A stretch of 64,000 bases of DNA from Leptotrichia hongkongensis (GTDB lineage Bacteria; Fusobacteriota; Fusobacteriia; Fusobacteriales; Leptotrichiaceae), in assembly GCF_041538065.1 (NCBI RefSeq), contig NZ_JBGORW010000002.1, positions 62,001 to 126,000 of the forward strand, in the 5' to 3' direction. The first letter of the stretch is position 1; the number at the start of each line of letters is the position of its first letter. The position numbers and the translations under genes were made by a program. The notes beneath the pieces were generated by a model that saw only the letters and a program-made list of their open reading frames with translations, was not told the DNA's origin and made no database searches. Of this stretch, positions 25,491 to 35,400 are shown piece after piece.

Positions 25491-26363
25491 TTATTTTTTA
25501 TTCAATAATGGGAATCCCAATCTTTCCCTTGCCTCCACAAATTTTTCAGCACATTTCTTAGCCAAATCCCTGATTCTTAAAATGTAGGACATTCTTTCTG
25601 TTGTACTGATTGCCCCTCTTGCATCAAGGTTGTTGAATGTGTGTGAGCATTTTAGGACATATTCGTAGGCTGGGAATACTAAGTCATTGTTTAGGCAGTT
25701 TTGAGCTTCCTTTTCATACATATCAAAAAGTTGGAAGTGCATTGGAACGTCTGCCACTTCAAAGCTGTATTTTGATAATTCGTATTCAAACTGGAATCTT
25801 CTTTCTCCGTATTTTACGCCTTTTGTCCATTCTAAATCTTTTACATCGTCCTTATTTTGTAAATAAAGTGCAATTCTTTCAAGTCCGTAAGTTATTTCAG
25901 ATGGAACAATGTCAACTTCCAGTCCTCCAACTTGCTGGAAGTACGTAAACTGTGTGATTTCCATTCCATCCAGCCAAACTTCCCATCCTAATCCCCATGC
26001 TCCAAGTGTAGGACTTTCCCAGTTGTCTTCCACAAATCTTATGTCGTGTTCCTTAGGATTAATTCCTAATGCCACTAAACTTTCTAAGTAAAGTTCCTGA
26101 ATATTTTCTGGTGATGGTTTCATAATTACCTGAAACTGATGATGTTGATACACTCTGTTAGGATTTTCACCGTATCTTCCATCTTTGGGACGACGTGATG
26201 GCTCAACATAGGCAACATTCCAAGGCTCAGGACCTAACGACATTAAAAAAGTATCTGGATTAAACGTTCCCGCACCTGTTTCAATATCGTACGGATTTGA
26301 TATTATACACCCTTTATCTCCCCAGAACTTTTGAAGAGTTAATATAATTTCCTGAAAAGTCAT
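25491..26363 (-). CDS. glyQ: Glycyl-tRNA synthetase alpha subunit
   Basis: 290 aa. Begins MTFQEIILTLQKFWGDKGC, with class II motifs YVEPSRRPKDGRYGENPNR and WEVWLDGMEITQFTYFQQVG, all diagnostic for the catalytic alpha chain of heterotetrameric GlyRS. It forms glycyl-adenylate and charges tRNA-Gly. No T-box leader is visible upstream; instead a large palindromic region lies at 26500-26890. Confidence 0.97.
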   Translation of the reverse strand: MTFQEIILTLQKFWGDKGCIISNPYDIETGAGTFNPDTFLMSLGPEPWNVAYVEPSRRPKDGRYGENPNRVYQHHQFQVIMKPSPENIQELYLESLVALGINPKEHDIRFVEDNWESPTLGAWGLGWEVWLDGMEITQFTYFQQVGGLEVDIVPSEITYGLERIALYLQNKDDVKDLEWTKGVKYGERRFQFEYELSKYSFEVADVPMHFQLFDMYEKEAQNCLNNDLVFPAYEYVLKCSHTFNNLDARGAISTTERMSYILRIRDLAKKCAEKFVEARERLGFPLLNKK

Positions 26364-26499
26364 TTTTCTCTATCCTTTCTCTATTTTTCCTATTTTTCGT
26401 ATCTAAAATATCTTTACTAAATTAAATCTATAAATAACATAACAACTTTATATTTATCAAATTTATTAAATATTTTTCTTTTTTATATTTATTTTTAAC

Positions 26500-26890
26500 G
26501 TAAGGGCATCAAACACCATGCCCTTACAACCCCGCTTTACGCAAAACTTTCTTATAAAGAAAAAATAAAACTCGATTTTGAACCAAGGTTATTTTAATTC
26601 AAATAACTGCATATAATTCAAAACATATTTCAAAATCTCAGACAGTTATTTTTTCCTTAACGAAATTTTGCTTAATTCATATTTAATTAAATTATCTTGT
26701 GTAACTAAACTAAAACTGTCGTGATTTTTTTGAAATGAAATTGACTGTCTGAGCTTTTTCAAAACTTTTAAATTATAATCAATTTAAGAGTTGATAATAA
26801 TCTTTATTAAAAAGCGAGTTTCAATTTTATTTCAAAAAAATGCTTAGACAAGCGGGGTTTGCAAAGGGGATGGCGACTGTTCCCCTTTGC
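26500..26890. repeat. Nested palindromic intergenic element
   Basis: 391 bp with four perfect 10-bp inverted pairs: a hairpin at each end (GTAAGGGCAT/ATGCCCTTAC at 26500-26527; GCAAAGGGGA/TCCCCTTTGC at 26861-26890), an enclosing pair AACCCCGCTT (26528) with AAGCGGGGTT (26850), and an inner pair CTCAGACAGT (26637) with ACTGTCTGAG (26744). The G/C-rich arms contrast with the A/T background. No open frame of note. The CTCAGACAGT motif also occurs in dispersed repeat copy A. Confidence 0.7.
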
Positions 26891-26967
26891 TTTATAAAAA
26901 AGGAAAAATATATAAATTACATAAAAAAGTATTATTAATCAATAAAGTTTAATTTAGATATTCGTAA

Positions 26968-27435
26968 CTACTTTTTACTATTTTTCAAATATTTTCTTGC
27001 TAAATAATCAATTATAATAATATAAATACCAATATGCACATACATATCTGCCACATTAAATACGAAAGCCCAGATTCCTCGAAAATCTATCATGTCAATT
27101 ACGTATCCACGAAGAAGCCTGTCAATCATATTTCCCGTAGCTCCAGCCGCAATTACTGCTACTCCTATTTTTGTCCATTTGCTGTAATTCTTAAAGTTTT
27201 TATATTCTACAGCGATTACGTATATAATTAGAACTGCACTTGCTATTGTAAATAAATTGATTTTCCCTTGCAATAGACCAAAAACTCCGCCGTGATTTTC
27301 AACATAAGTCAAATGAAAAAATTTATCTATTACTGGTATAGAAAAACCTTGCACTCCACCTGATACATTGAACATCAGCTGCTTTGTAATCTGATCTAAT
27401 GCAGCTAAAACCAAAATAATAATTATATAAGGCAT
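26968..27435 (-). CDS. lspA: Lipoprotein signal peptidase (signal peptidase II)
   Basis: 155 aa with four membrane helices. Catalytic aspartates are visible: Asp105 in GNMIDR and Asp130 in FNVAD. The conserved N-H-G-G-VFG segment lies at 47-53. It removes the signal peptides of lipidated prolipoproteins; several lipoproteins (41486, 44684) occur in this window as likely clients. It lies downstream of ileS, the same ileS-lspA neighbourhood seen in many bacteria, with a weak hairpin between. Confidence 0.95.
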   Translation of the reverse strand: MPYIIIILVLAALDQITKQLMFNVSGGVQGFSIPVIDKFFHLTYVENHGGVFGLLQGKINLFTIASAVLIIYVIAVEYKNFKNYSKWTKIGVAVIAAGATGNMIDRLLRGYVIDMIDFRGIWAFVFNVADMYVHIGIYIIIIDYLARKYLKNSKK

Positions 27436-27471
27436 TCTTTTCTCCTCACATTTTTTATTAACACATATTTG

Positions 27472-27505
27472 TAAAAAACGAACTAAATAAGTTATTTTTA
27501 TTTAG
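27472..27505 (-). terminator. Hairpin between ileS and lspA
   Basis: CTAAATAA/TTATTTAG stem (27483-27490 with 27498-27505), followed on the minus strand after a few bases by TTTTTT. A/T-only stem, so weak; read-through to lspA is likely. Confidence 0.45.
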
Positions 27506-27541
27506 CTATATTTAGTCCTATTTTACAAAATAAATTTTATG

Positions 27542-30334
27542 TTACATTTTTTCCAGAACGCTTGCACATCTTGGACATACATCTGGATGATTGTGGTTGT
27601 GTCCAACTTCCTCATCGTATTTCCAGCATCTTTCACATTTTTCTCCAGACGCTTTTTCCACAGCGATCTTTATTCCTTCGATTTCGCTTTCTGCTAAATT
27701 ATCATTTACAAATTTAACTTGAGATACGATAAATAAGTCAGAAACTTCATTTTCTGTATAATCCTTTATAAATGAATATTCATCATTGGCAATGTTTAAA
27801 AGGACTCTTGCATCAAGAGAATGTCCTATTAATCCATTTTGTCTTTCTGCTTCCAGCTTTTTGTTCACTTCTCTTCTTAGACGTGCAATTTTATCCCATT
27901 TTTGTGCTAATTCTTCATTCAAGTATTCAGGTCTTGCTTCAATCCATTTTGATAAATGTACACTTTCTTCTTCTTTTAACGTTTCTGGTATTCTTTCCCA
28001 AATTTCATCAGCTGTAAATGACAATACTGGAGAAATCATTCTTACTAGCACTTTTAGAACTTCTGTCAATACAGTCTGTGTGCTTCTTCTTTCAATTGAA
28101 GTTGTTCCTTCGCAATAAAGTCTGTCTTTTACTATGTCCAGATAGAATGAAGACATTTCCATTGAGCAGAAATATGTAATTTCCTGGAATAGACTGTAAA
28201 ATTCGTATTTATCGTAAAATTCTGTTGTTTTAGCCTTCAATTCTTCCAGTTTGTGCATTGCCCACTTGTCAATTTCAAACATATCCTTGTAGTCAACTTT
28301 ATCATTTGCATAATCAAAATCATTTAAGTTACCCATCAAAAATCTGGCTGTATTTCTGATTCTTCTATAAGCGTCAGACATTTGCTGCAAGATATTTTCC
28401 GAAATTCTTACATCTTCTCTATAATCTACTGAAGATACCCACAATCTTAAAATATCTGCTCCATATTTTTCTGTAATATCTTTTGGAAGTATTGTGTTTC
28501 CTAAAGATTTAGACATTTTTCTTCCTTGACCGTCCATTGTGAATCCATGAGTTAGGATTCTCTTGTAAGGTGCATCTTTTGTACTTGCGATTGATGTCAA
28601 TAACGAAGATTGGAACCAACCTCTATGCTGGTCACTTCCTTCAAGGTATAAGTCTGCTGGTCTTGGCAAGTTTCTTGGCACTAGCACACTTCTATGTGAA
28701 ACTCCTGAGTCAAACCAGACGTCCATTATACTTCTTTCTTTTCTAATGTCCACATCTTTCAAGTTATATTTTTCTAAAAGTTCATCCCCGATAATTTCTT
28801 TGGCTTCATATTTCCACCAAATGTCAGTTCCTTCTTTTTTTACCATTTCAATTACTCTGTCCATAATTTCTGGCTCATAAATAACTTCATCAGTCGCTCT
28901 GTCGTAAAACAATGGTATTGGTACCCCCCATACTCTTTGTCTTGAAATAGTCCAGTCTGGACGAGTTTCTAACATTGAACCAATTCTATTTTTACCCCAA
29001 GATGGTACAAATTCTACATCATCTAGTGCTTTTATAGCATTTTCCCTAATATCGCTTTCATCAATGCTAATGAACCATTGCTCAGTCGCTCTGAAAATTA
29101 CAGGTTTTTTACTTCTCCAGTCATGCGGATACGAGTGAACAAATTTGCTGTGATGCAATAAATGTCCGCTTTCTGTCAAGTCCTGCACAATTACATTGCT
29201 TGCTTTTGCATAAAACATTCCTTCGTATTTTCCAGCTTCCTTTGTCATATGCCCTCTGTCATCAACTGGCGACAATACTCCAAGTTCGTATTTTCGTGAA
29301 TAATTGTAATCGTCCGCCCCGTGTCCAGGTGCCGAATGTACTGCTCCAGTCCCTGCATCAGCTGTAACATAATCTCCAAGCATTACCAGCCCTTCTCTAT
29401 CTAAGAACGGATGTCTATAATGAGTTTTCTCAAGTTCAGTACCTTTAAATTCCTTCAATAATTCATAAGAAATTCCAAGTGTATTAAATACAGTTTCAGC
29501 CAATTCTTTTGCAACTACAAGATTACCTTTTTCTGTTTTGTATAATCCGTAGTCAAATTCAGGATGTAAAAATACTCCCAAGTTTGCAGGCAATGTCCAA
29601 GGTGTTGTTGTCCAAATAAGAATACTTGCTTCTTCCACACCTAATTTATCTAATAAGTCCTGTGTCCCTTCAAATTTTACATAAATTGAATGAGATTCTA
29701 CATCCTTGTACTCAATTTCCGCTTCAGCCAAAGCTGTTTCAGTAGTAGGAGACCAGTAAACTGGTTTTAGCCCTTTATAAACATAACCATTTTCGTAAAT
29801 TTCCTTGAATACTTTTAACTGTTCCGCTTCATACTCAGGCATTAAAGTGATATAAGGATTATCCCAATTTCCTAAAATTCCAAGTCTTTTGAATCCTTCT
29901 TTTTGTTTTTCTACCCATTTCAAAGCATATTTTTTACATTCTTGTCTAATTTGCAATGGAGTCATATTTTTTGCCTTTTCTCCAAGTTCTTCCATTATTT
30001 TCCACTCGATAGGAAGACCATGTGTATCCCATCCTGGAATATATGGTGCATTATAACCTCTTAATCTTTTATATTTTAAGATAATATCCTTTAATATTTT
30101 ATTTAATGCATGCCCAATGTGAATATCTCCATTTGCATATGGAGGCCCATCATGTAACACAAAAAATGGTGCCCCTTCGTTTAATGATTTTTCATAAATT
30201 TCAGCTTTTTTCCAGTCCCTTAATGTTAAAGGTTCTTTTTGTGCCAAATTAGCTTTCATTTTAAAGCTCGTCTTTGGTAAATTTAGCGTTTTTGCATAAT
30301 CTACCTTGTCTTCCACATTATTATTTTCCGACAT
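27542..30334 (-). CDS. ileS: Isoleucyl-tRNA synthetase
   Basis: 930 aa, bacterial-type length. Class I signatures: GPPYANGDIHIGHALNK (HIGH) near 70 and KMSKSLGN near 605. The CP1 editing domain lies between (WTTTPWTLPANLG). The C-terminal zinc knuckle has four Cys in CERCW and CPRC. Charges tRNA-Ile and edits valine. The CCTCCTATTTTTC-side reverse complement gives an AGGAGG site before the ATG. Genes lctP upstream and lspA downstream run the same way. Confidence 0.97.
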   Translation of the reverse strand: MSENNNVEDKVDYAKTLNLPKTSFKMKANLAQKEPLTLRDWKKAEIYEKSLNEGAPFFVLHDGPPYANGDIHIGHALNKILKDIILKYKRLRGYNAPYIPGWDTHGLPIEWKIMEELGEKAKNMTPLQIRQECKKYALKWVEKQKEGFKRLGILGNWDNPYITLMPEYEAEQLKVFKEIYENGYVYKGLKPVYWSPTTETALAEAEIEYKDVESHSIYVKFEGTQDLLDKLGVEEASILIWTTTPWTLPANLGVFLHPEFDYGLYKTEKGNLVVAKELAETVFNTLGISYELLKEFKGTELEKTHYRHPFLDREGLVMLGDYVTADAGTGAVHSAPGHGADDYNYSRKYELGVLSPVDDRGHMTKEAGKYEGMFYAKASNVIVQDLTESGHLLHHSKFVHSYPHDWRSKKPVIFRATEQWFISIDESDIRENAIKALDDVEFVPSWGKNRIGSMLETRPDWTISRQRVWGVPIPLFYDRATDEVIYEPEIMDRVIEMVKKEGTDIWWKYEAKEIIGDELLEKYNLKDVDIRKERSIMDVWFDSGVSHRSVLVPRNLPRPADLYLEGSDQHRGWFQSSLLTSIASTKDAPYKRILTHGFTMDGQGRKMSKSLGNTILPKDITEKYGADILRLWVSSVDYREDVRISENILQQMSDAYRRIRNTARFLMGNLNDFDYANDKVDYKDMFEIDKWAMHKLEELKAKTTEFYDKYEFYSLFQEITYFCSMEMSSFYLDIVKDRLYCEGTTSIERRSTQTVLTEVLKVLVRMISPVLSFTADEIWERIPETLKEEESVHLSKWIEARPEYLNEELAQKWDKIARLRREVNKKLEAERQNGLIGHSLDARVLLNIANDEYSFIKDYTENEVSDLFIVSQVKFVNDNLAESEIEGIKIAVEKASGEKCERCWKYDEEVGHNHNHPDVCPRCASVLEKM

Positions 30335-30465
30335 TTTTCCTCCTATATTTTTCTTTTAAATTATTCTCTTTATTTATATTTTTTATTATATCATAATTTT
30401 ATACATTTTAAAATAACTCGCTTTATATATTATTTTTCTCTTAGTTATTATCCTTAAATATACAA

Positions 30466-30502
30466 ATAAGGAGATACCAAATTTTTAGTATTCTCCTTTT
30501 TC
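30466..30502 (-). terminator. lctP terminator
   Basis: AAGGAGATAC (30468-30477) pairs, with one bulge, with GTATTCTCCTT (30488-30498). The T tail is better on the plus strand than on the minus strand, where the gene lies. Confidence 0.5.
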
Positions 30503-30550
30503 TTTAATTATTATATCTAAATTTTTAAATTTTATTCAAATTTTTGATTA

Positions 30551-32128
30551 CTAATGTATCATTCCTGCTCCAACAAATGTCAAAACACCTAAGACAAGTC
30601 CATATAGTACAGAATATTTAATCGTTTTTCCTAAAAGTTCCCCGTCTTTTCCATTTAATGCTGCAGAAACTGATGTTACAATTGCGATATTTTGTGGTGA
30701 AATCATTTTACCACCTGTAGCTCCAGCGGTATTAGCCGCAATTAACAATGATTGCAATGCCGGATTTTGTGATAATCCTTTCGCTACTCCTACTTGAATT
30801 CCACCAAATAACAAGTTAGATGATAAATCACTTCCTGTAACAAACGTTCCAATTGTACCTAAGAATGGTGCAATGAATGGGAATCCTGATCCAGTCAATG
30901 TTTTAAGACCATCTGCAATGCTTGCTGTCATTCCACTGTGCTTCATAACTACTGAAAGTGCTACAATCCCCATGATTACCAACATTTTATCTAATTTATG
31001 ATAAATTGTATGACCTAGTACTTCAACCATGTCTTTTACTTTTACTTTTTGAATAAATCCTGCGATAACTGTTGCTATAAATAAGGGTGCAGCTGGTGCC
31101 AAAATCCATTTAAACGCAACTCCAGCTTCTTTTGCACTTTTTGCATCTCTAAACCAAGTTGCCCAATGCCCAAATGAAAAATCAATCGTTGAAATTGTAT
31201 GCTCGTGTAAAGGCTCATTTATAACTTTAACAACTGGACTTGTCCCTACAATTAAAACTACCATTAAGATATATGGAAGCCAAGCTAAAATTGCATCTTT
31301 AGTAGAAACTGCCACAGTTTCAAATCCTTCTTCCGCCTTAACAAACATTTTTGTTGCGACAATCATTAAAATCATTGCTATTAAACTTGAAATAATTGTA
31401 GGAAGTTCAGCTCCAGTCGTCATAGCTATTAATGGCTGTACCATATATCCAATAATTGATGCGATAACTACTGGTAAAATCCCTTTTCCGAAAGCTGGAT
31501 TTTTTCCGCCATCTATTTCTTTATTTGCAAAAACTACTAAAATAAAAGGAATAACACAAGTTAATAGTAACAATAGCAATGATGTAAATAATGCTGTCTG
31601 TTGAGCATTTAATCCAAAGTTTGAAATCATTGTTGTAACTGGAAGTCCCACTGTTCCAAATGCTGTTGGTGTCGAATTTGCAAGTAAACAAATCATCGCC
31701 GCTGTCATAGGAGAAAATCCTAAAGAAATCATAATTGCCGCTGGAATTGCAACCGCTGTCCCATATCCTGCAATACCTTCTATAAATCCACCAAATCCCC
31801 AGGCAAGTATTAAAGCTTGTGCACGTCTATCTGATGTAATGTTTCCTAACATCGTTTTGATAATTTCAATTTTACCATTTTTTACTGATAAGTCATAAGC
31901 AAAAATAGCTGCTATTATTACAAATCCAATTGGCATCCAAGCCACTGCAAACCCTTCAAAAAGTGAAGCAATAATCCCTTGAACTGGAATTCGCCAACTT
32001 GACATGACAAAGTTCAAAATAATCGCTACAATCAAGCTCGCATAAGTACTAAACAACGCAGATTTTTTTAAAACTGCTAACAAAATTAAAAATAAAATTA
32101 TTGGTATTAAACCTACTAAAAATTCCAT
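30551..32128 (-). CDS. lctP: L-lactate permease (LctP family)
   Basis: 525 aa with about 12-14 hydrophobic helices. Family motifs: WGFGGFIEGIAGYGTAVAIP, TPTAFGTVGLPV, and NTAGATGGKMISPQNIAI near the end. Imports or exports lactate (or glycolate) with protons. No lactate dehydrogenase gene is adjacent. For a sugar fermenter it could serve lactate efflux as well as uptake; direction is not evident from sequence. Confidence 0.92.
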   Translation of the reverse strand: MEFLVGLIPIILFLILLAVLKKSALFSTYASLIVAIILNFVMSSWRIPVQGIIASLFEGFAVAWMPIGFVIIAAIFAYDLSVKNGKIEIIKTMLGNITSDRRAQALILAWGFGGFIEGIAGYGTAVAIPAAIMISLGFSPMTAAMICLLANSTPTAFGTVGLPVTTMISNFGLNAQQTALFTSLLLLLLTCVIPFILVVFANKEIDGGKNPAFGKGILPVVIASIIGYMVQPLIAMTTGAELPTIISSLIAMILMIVATKMFVKAEEGFETVAVSTKDAILAWLPYILMVVLIVGTSPVVKVINEPLHEHTISTIDFSFGHWATWFRDAKSAKEAGVAFKWILAPAAPLFIATVIAGFIQKVKVKDMVEVLGHTIYHKLDKMLVIMGIVALSVVMKHSGMTASIADGLKTLTGSGFPFIAPFLGTIGTFVTGSDLSSNLLFGGIQVGVAKGLSQNPALQSLLIAANTAGATGGKMISPQNIAIVTSVSAALNGKDGELLGKTIKYSVLYGLVLGVLTFVGAGMIH

Positions 32129-32312
32129 TCTTTCTAAACCTTCTTTCTATGATTTTGTTAAAATAATTAACATTTTATAATATATCTTATCAAATTTTTT
32201 TAAAAAGTACAAATTTTTTTCTAAATTAAATTTTAGCCTATTCCAAAACTAAACAAATAAAATTAAACAATTCTAACTTTGAACAAATTAAATCTAATTT
32301 TCAAACTCTTAT

Positions 32313-34478
32313 TTAAAGCCCCTTTCTTGTAAGTCCAACTCTTCCTCTTTCTTTATCCAGCGACAATATTTTAACTTTTATAATTTGTCCCACAGAAAGT
32401 TCCTTTGTAGCGTCTGAAACAAATTTTTCCGCTATCTCAGAAATATGTATCAACGCATCATTTTTTAACCCTATATCAACAAATGCCCCAAATTTTGCTA
32501 CATTTCTAACAGTTCCTTCCAGAACCATCCCTTCTGTCAAATCATCCATATTCAAAATATCTGAACGTAAAAGCGGTTTTTCAAATTCATCACGAGGATC
32601 ACGTCTATCCTTTAATAGTGCTTCGTAAACATCTTTCGCAGTTTCCCTTCCAAAATCATTTTCCTTAATAATTTTTTCCAAATCTATTTTCTGCAATTTT
32701 TGTCTTACAACATCCAAATCTTCTTTTAAATCCTCAACTTTACATCCAGCTTCCTTCAAGATAATTTCTGCAATTTGATATGATTCTGGATGGATAATCG
32801 TATTATCAAGCGGATTTTCACTATCAGGAACAACAACAAATCCTGCCATCTGCTCAAATGCCTTATCTCCAAGCCCTTTTACCTTTTTAAGCTGTTTTCT
32901 GTCTTTAAAATCACCATTTTCGTGTCTATAATCCACAAGATTTTTTGCCACATTCTTCTTGATTCCAGAAACAAAACTTAATAATGCCCACGAAGCTGTA
33001 TTAATATTGACTCCTACGTTATTTACCACATGTTCAATTGTCTGCTCCAAAGTTTCATTTAGCTTTTTCTGATTTACATCATGCTGGTACATTCCCACTC
33101 CAATTGATTTTGGATCAATTTTTACAAGTTCTGCCATCGGATCCTGAATCCTTCTCGCAATGGAAATCGCACCTCTTGCCGTAACATCCAAATCAGGAAA
33201 CTCCTCAATAGCAATTTTGGAAGCAGAATAAATTGAAGCCCCAGCCTCATTTGCAATCAGATACGAAACTTTTTTCTTAGAATCCTTTATTACATCGGCA
33301 ACAAAAGCCTCCGTTTCCCTCGAAGCTGTCCCATTTCCAATTGCAATAATATCCACGTCATATTTTGCTATATAATCCAATATTTTTTTCTTTGCAGCAG
33401 CAAGCTGTCTTTCGTTATGTACTCCATCTACAAGAAAAAGTACATCATTTGTTTCATAAAATCCATCTTTATTAATAATTACCATCTTGCAGCCTGTTCT
33501 ATATCCTGGATCCAATCCCATAAGCGTTTTTTTGGATAAAGGTGGTTGCAATAGCAGTTTTTCCAGATTTTCAGAAAAAATATTGATTGCTTCCTCTTCC
33601 GCTTTTTCTGTATAGATATTTCTCACTTCATTTTTTATAGACGGATAAGCCAGTCTGTCCAGCGAATCTTTTATAATTTCCTTAAAAAATTCAGTTAAAT
33701 TTTTATTTTCAAAAGTATTCAGAATAAAGTTTGTTATAACTTCTTCTGTTTTTTCATCAATATCAATGTCAACTTTCAATATTTTTTCCTTTTCTCCACG
33801 ATTTAACGCAAGAATCCTATTTGAAGCACTTCTACCAATCTGCTCCGAATATTCATAATAATCCTGATAAACACCTTTTTCATCATTTTCTTTATTTTTC
33901 TCAATAACTTTAGAAGTCAAAATCCCAAATTTTGCAATTCTATCCCTTAAAAATTCTCTGATTTTAATATTTTCCGAAATATTCTGAGCAATTATCAAAT
34001 GTACTCCTTCAATTGCAGCCTTAACATCCGCCACTTCTTCCGTAACATATTTCTTGGCTTCTTTTTCCAGTTGTTCCATTGTAGTCCCTTTGGCTAATGC
34101 AAACTCTGAAAGAGGCTCCAATCCTTGATCTTTTGCAATATCCGCCTTTGTTTTTTTCTTTTTCTTATAAGGCAGGTACAGATCTTCAACTTCCTGCAAT
34201 TTCATCGCATTTACAATACTTTTATGCAATTCCTCAGTTAGTTTTCCTTGCTCCTCAATCAGCCTTATAACTTCCTCTTTTCTCTTTTCTAAATTTCTAT
34301 AATACGTAATTTTTTCAATTACATCCCGAATCTGCTCCTCATCCAAATTTCCTGTAACTTCCTTCCGATACCTAGCAATAAACGGTACAGTCGCCCCTTC
34401 ATCAAAAAGTTTTATCGTATTTTCCACTTGTGGTACTTTAAAGTTCAGTTCTTTTGCCACACTAGCTACAATATCCAA
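32313..34478 (-). CDS. tex: Tex family RNA-binding transcription accessory protein
   Basis: 721 aa, normal length. Begins MDIVASVAKELNFKVPQVENT, then FIARYRKEVTGNLDEEQIRD, a YqgF-like nuclease fold (LMGLDPGYRTGCK), helix-hairpin-helix segment (LKKVKGLGDKAFEQMAGF) and a C-terminal S1 domain (VRNVAKFGAFVDIGLKNDAL). Tex proteins bind nucleic acid and affect transcription elongation and stress survival. Monocistronic in appearance. Confidence 0.95.
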   Translation of the reverse strand: MDIVASVAKELNFKVPQVENTIKLFDEGATVPFIARYRKEVTGNLDEEQIRDVIEKITYYRNLEKRKEEVIRLIEEQGKLTEELHKSIVNAMKLQEVEDLYLPYKKKKKTKADIAKDQGLEPLSEFALAKGTTMEQLEKEAKKYVTEEVADVKAAIEGVHLIIAQNISENIKIREFLRDRIAKFGILTSKVIEKNKENDEKGVYQDYYEYSEQIGRSASNRILALNRGEKEKILKVDIDIDEKTEEVITNFILNTFENKNLTEFFKEIIKDSLDRLAYPSIKNEVRNIYTEKAEEEAINIFSENLEKLLLQPPLSKKTLMGLDPGYRTGCKMVIINKDGFYETNDVLFLVDGVHNERQLAAAKKKILDYIAKYDVDIIAIGNGTASRETEAFVADVIKDSKKKVSYLIANEAGASIYSASKIAIEEFPDLDVTARGAISIARRIQDPMAELVKIDPKSIGVGMYQHDVNQKKLNETLEQTIEHVVNNVGVNINTASWALLSFVSGIKKNVAKNLVDYRHENGDFKDRKQLKKVKGLGDKAFEQMAGFVVVPDSENPLDNTIIHPESYQIAEIILKEAGCKVEDLKEDLDVVRQKLQKIDLEKIIKENDFGRETAKDVYEALLKDRRDPRDEFEKPLLRSDILNMDDLTEGMVLEGTVRNVAKFGAFVDIGLKNDALIHISEIAEKFVSDATKELSVGQIIKVKILSLDKERGRVGLTRKGL

Positions 34479-34580
34479 TGTCTTTCCTCCATTTACAGTT
34501 TGATTTTTTTATTTGAATTTATCAAAATCTATTTTAGCATAATTTATAAAAAATAACCAGTTGAATAATTTTATAAATTA

Positions 34581-34618
34581 GAAAGCAAGTTTATATTTTG
34601 TATAAAACTTTCTTTTTC
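34581..34618 (+). terminator. Orphan terminator-like hairpin
   Basis: GAAAGCAAGTTTATA (34581-34595) pairs imperfectly with TATAAAACTTTC (34601-34612) followed by TTTTTC. On the plus strand no gene lies upstream, because tex is divergent. It may insulate the next promoter or stop antisense reads from tex. Confidence 0.4.
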
Positions 34619-34641
34619 TCTAAAAAATTAAAAAATATGTA

Positions 34642-34670
34642 TTGAATTACGGTAAATTATATTATATAAT
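34642..34670 (+). promoter_or_regulatory. Promoter of the secreted protein gene
   Basis: TTGAAT (34642-34647), 17 bases, TATAAT (34665-34670). Confidence 0.65.
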
Positions 34671-34734
34671 TATTTTCATTAAAAAACAGTATAAAAATTG
34701 TTTTTCTGAAAATAAATAAAAAGGAGAATTTATA

Positions 34735-35205
34735 ATGAATAAAAATTTAAAAAAATTATGTCTGCTAATGGGAATATTAGCAATGGGAGCAGCAGCTTAT
34801 GCAAATGGAAGTGTTATTGCTGAAAATAATACACAAAGCATTCAGCAAGACGAAGAATTTCCAGGTGGATTAGCAAAAGGAATAGATCAGAAATTTACAA
34901 CAGATGGAAAATTACACGAAGAAAAATTTTTAAATAAAACATTCGGTTATACAGATACATCAGACAGTTTCAAAATTCAAAAAGATAGTAAAGGATACTT
35001 TGTAACACAGTACATCGATGATTCAGAAGAAAAAGATGGTTCTGGATCAATAAAAGAGGAAAAGCTTAGGCTAAAATTAGTAAAAAATGTTTTTCTGACA
35101 GAAGTAAATGGTGATGGTTTAACTTATGCTTATGACACAAAACTAAAAAAAGTAGTGCTTATAAATCCAGCTAACAACTATAGAATAATGTTCATTGTTG
35201 ATTAA
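34735..35205 (+). CDS. Secreted protein of unknown function
   Basis: 156 aa. A signal peptide covers about 1-23 (KNLKKLCLLMGILAMGAAAYA then NG). No lipobox Cys is present, so a soluble periplasmic or secreted protein is expected. The mature part has no motif I recognise; its C-terminal strand pattern LTYAYDTKLKKVVLINP suggests a small beta-rich fold. AAAAGGAG ribosome site; own promoter and terminator (35225). A decayed paralogue follows at 35401, so this family was duplicated in tandem. Confidence 0.7.
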   Translation: MNKNLKKLCLLMGILAMGAAAYANGSVIAENNTQSIQQDEEFPGGLAKGIDQKFTTDGKLHEEKFLNKTFGYTDTSDSFKIQKDSKGYFVTQYIDDSEEKDGSGSIKEEKLRLKLVKNVFLTEVNGDGLTYAYDTKLKKVVLINPANNYRIMFIVD

Positions 35206-35224
35206 AAATTATAATTTAAGAATA

Positions 35225-35282
35225 AGGAGAAAATTGATTTTAAAGCAAATTTTGTTTATAAAATTGATTTTCTCTTTTTTAA
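35225..35282 (+). terminator. Terminator of the secreted protein gene
   Basis: GAGAAAAT (35227-35234) pairs with ATTTTCTC (35267-35274), followed by TTTTTT. Confidence 0.65.
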
Positions 35283-35329
35283 TAAACAATCTTATTTCTA
35301 TACAGTATTTTTTTTACTGTTAAAGATCA

Positions 35330-35358
35330 TTGACATTTAAAAAGAAATATAGTATAAT
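35330..35358 (+). promoter_or_regulatory. Consensus promoter upstream of the decayed paralogue
   Basis: TTGACA (35330-35335), 17 bases, TATAAT (35353-35358). Both hexamers are perfect, although the gene it serves is broken. Confidence 0.7.
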
Positions 35359-35400
35359 ATTTTTGTGTTTTAGAACAGAAAATTATTTACTTTTAAAATA

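Noticed and set aside
26500..26890. Remnant protein gene
   Set aside because: Six-frame reading of this stretch gives only short frames with no recognisable motif; the structure is palindromic.
26364..26967. T-box leader for glyQ
   Set aside because: The conserved T-box sequence and terminator/antiterminator arrangement are absent, and the palindromes lie far from the gene start.
30335..30550. T-box leader for ileS
   Set aside because: Only about 215 A/T-rich bases with a simple hairpin that fits the lctP terminator; no T-box core.
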